14,399 nt of DNA from Verrucomicrobiota bacterium. Its GTDB lineage: Bacteria > Verrucomicrobiota > Verrucomicrobiia > Chthoniobacterales > UBA6821. The notes under the pieces were generated by a model that made no database searches, had not been told where the DNA came from, and saw only the letters and a program-made list of their open reading frames with translations. Location: positions 1 through 14,399 of the forward strand of contig VHCR01000011.1 of the NCBI GenBank assembly GCA_016871655.1, written 5' to 3'. The position numbers were made by a program, and so were the translations under genes. Every line of letters begins with the position of its first letter. Within the stretch, counting starts at the first letter, position 1. Below are positions 14,021 to 14,399 of this stretch, in pieces.

Positions 14021-14076
14021 CCACAAAGAGCACAAAGAAAGGTCATTTTTTCTTTGCGATCTTTGCGCTTAATTCT
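14021..14076. repeat. CACAAAG-family element, copy 3 (degenerate)
   Basis: CCACAAAGAGCACAAAGAAA at 14021-14040 is followed, after a T-run, by CTTTGCGATCTTTGCGC in inverse orientation, so the two arms form a loose palindrome. It lacks the GC hairpin seen in copies 1 and 2. It lies just upstream of the methyltransferase ATG and creates the false TTG start at 14035. Confidence 0.5.
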
Positions 14077-14099
14077 TTTTTAAGATGAGAAGCTAAAAG

Positions 14100-14303
14100 C
14101 TAATTTGCAGTCGGAACGGTCGGAGTCGAGTAATAACAAGTGCCGTCATCAGCGACTGCGAGGAAGCCGCATTGATTGGCAGCGATGATTCGAACTGCCT
14201 CTGGAAAAGGATCGGCATAGAAAATCATATTGCCGTTCAGGATGAGTGCGTTGGAAACGACTGAGAGAGGAGCCCCTGTTTTGATATCATAGGTTAAGCA
14301 ACA
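14100..14303 (-). pseudogene. C-terminal remnant of an unknown gene
   Basis: A 68-codon open frame ends in TAG (14102-14100) and follows a TAA at 14306-14304. It has no ATG, GTG or TTG start before codon 26 (ATG 14228). Its sequence (CLTYDIKTGAPLSVV ... MIFYADPFPEAVRIIAANQ ... CYYSTPTVPTAN) has normal protein-like composition throughout, including before the first ATG. That suggests the end of a longer gene cut off by a stop or frameshift. I do not recognise the family. A real 42-residue ORF from ATG 14228 is the alternative. The remaining bases 14304-14399 show no gene. Confidence 0.35.
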
Positions 14304-14399
14304 TTATTTCTGTAAAATTGAAAAGAGTGTCATGAAAAAGTTGGAAATGAAGGGTTAGTTTTTAGTGGAGGAATTGAGGGTTGAGGTAAGCATTGGAAG

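Noticed and set aside
14000..14035. TTG start at 14035 for the methyltransferase
   Set aside because: The extra 12 residues come from the CACAAAG repeat; ATG 13999 is closer and sensible.

Overview
The window looks like chromosomal housekeeping DNA of a free-living-type Gram-negative bacterium with moderate GC. My best guess is a member of the Verrucomicrobiota, near Opitutae. That guess rests on memory of family resemblance, not on a search: the single-RRM protein carries the PRLYIGNLSFDATESDLFEL signature I associate with that group, MiaA has DAFQLYRG where most bacteria have DSMQVYRG, and the AlaRS looks like that lineage. None of the ten minus-strand genes has a recognisable Shine-Dalgarno sequence.

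Layout. Bases 3-1553 (+) hold the 3' part of a gene for a coiled-coil protein followed by six and a half 49-residue helical repeats. All other genes are on the minus strand. Read in their own direction (right to left) they are: a C-terminal remnant of an unknown gene (14303-14100), an FkbM-like methyltransferase, alaS and purC (6 bp apart, an operon), a XerC/XerD-type tyrosine recombinase, fabI, a GlcD-like FAD-linked oxidase, a small predicted membrane protein, an RRM RNA-binding protein with a His/Cys tail, miaA and hflX. The functions are translation and tRNA modification (alaS, miaA, hflX), purine synthesis (purC), fatty-acid elongation (fabI), chromosome dimer resolution (xer), 2-hydroxyacid oxidation (glcD-like) and RNA binding.

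The unusual content is between the genes. Most longer spacers are filled by short palindromic or inverted-repeat elements of several unrelated families, which abut or include start and stop codons: an element with 18-bp terminal inverted repeats between miaA and hflX (2944-3130); an inverted pair of CACAAAG-type elements between the RRM gene and miaA (4097-4147 and 4314-4365), with a third degenerate copy at 14021-14076; a 144-bp imperfect palindrome between fabI and the glcD-like gene (7417-7560); and two copies of a GTTGAAGTT-armed element (9281-9392 and 12990-13099). In both families present as full pairs, a 5-bp GC-rich hairpin sits at exactly the same offset in each copy and differs by a compensatory base-pair change. 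Further mini-hairpins with 3-4 nt loops cluster nearby, four of them inside 4234-4300. A 7-bp tandem repeat lies inside the miaA reading frame and could shift its frame.

No rRNA, tRNA, CRISPR array, prophage or complete insertion sequence is visible.
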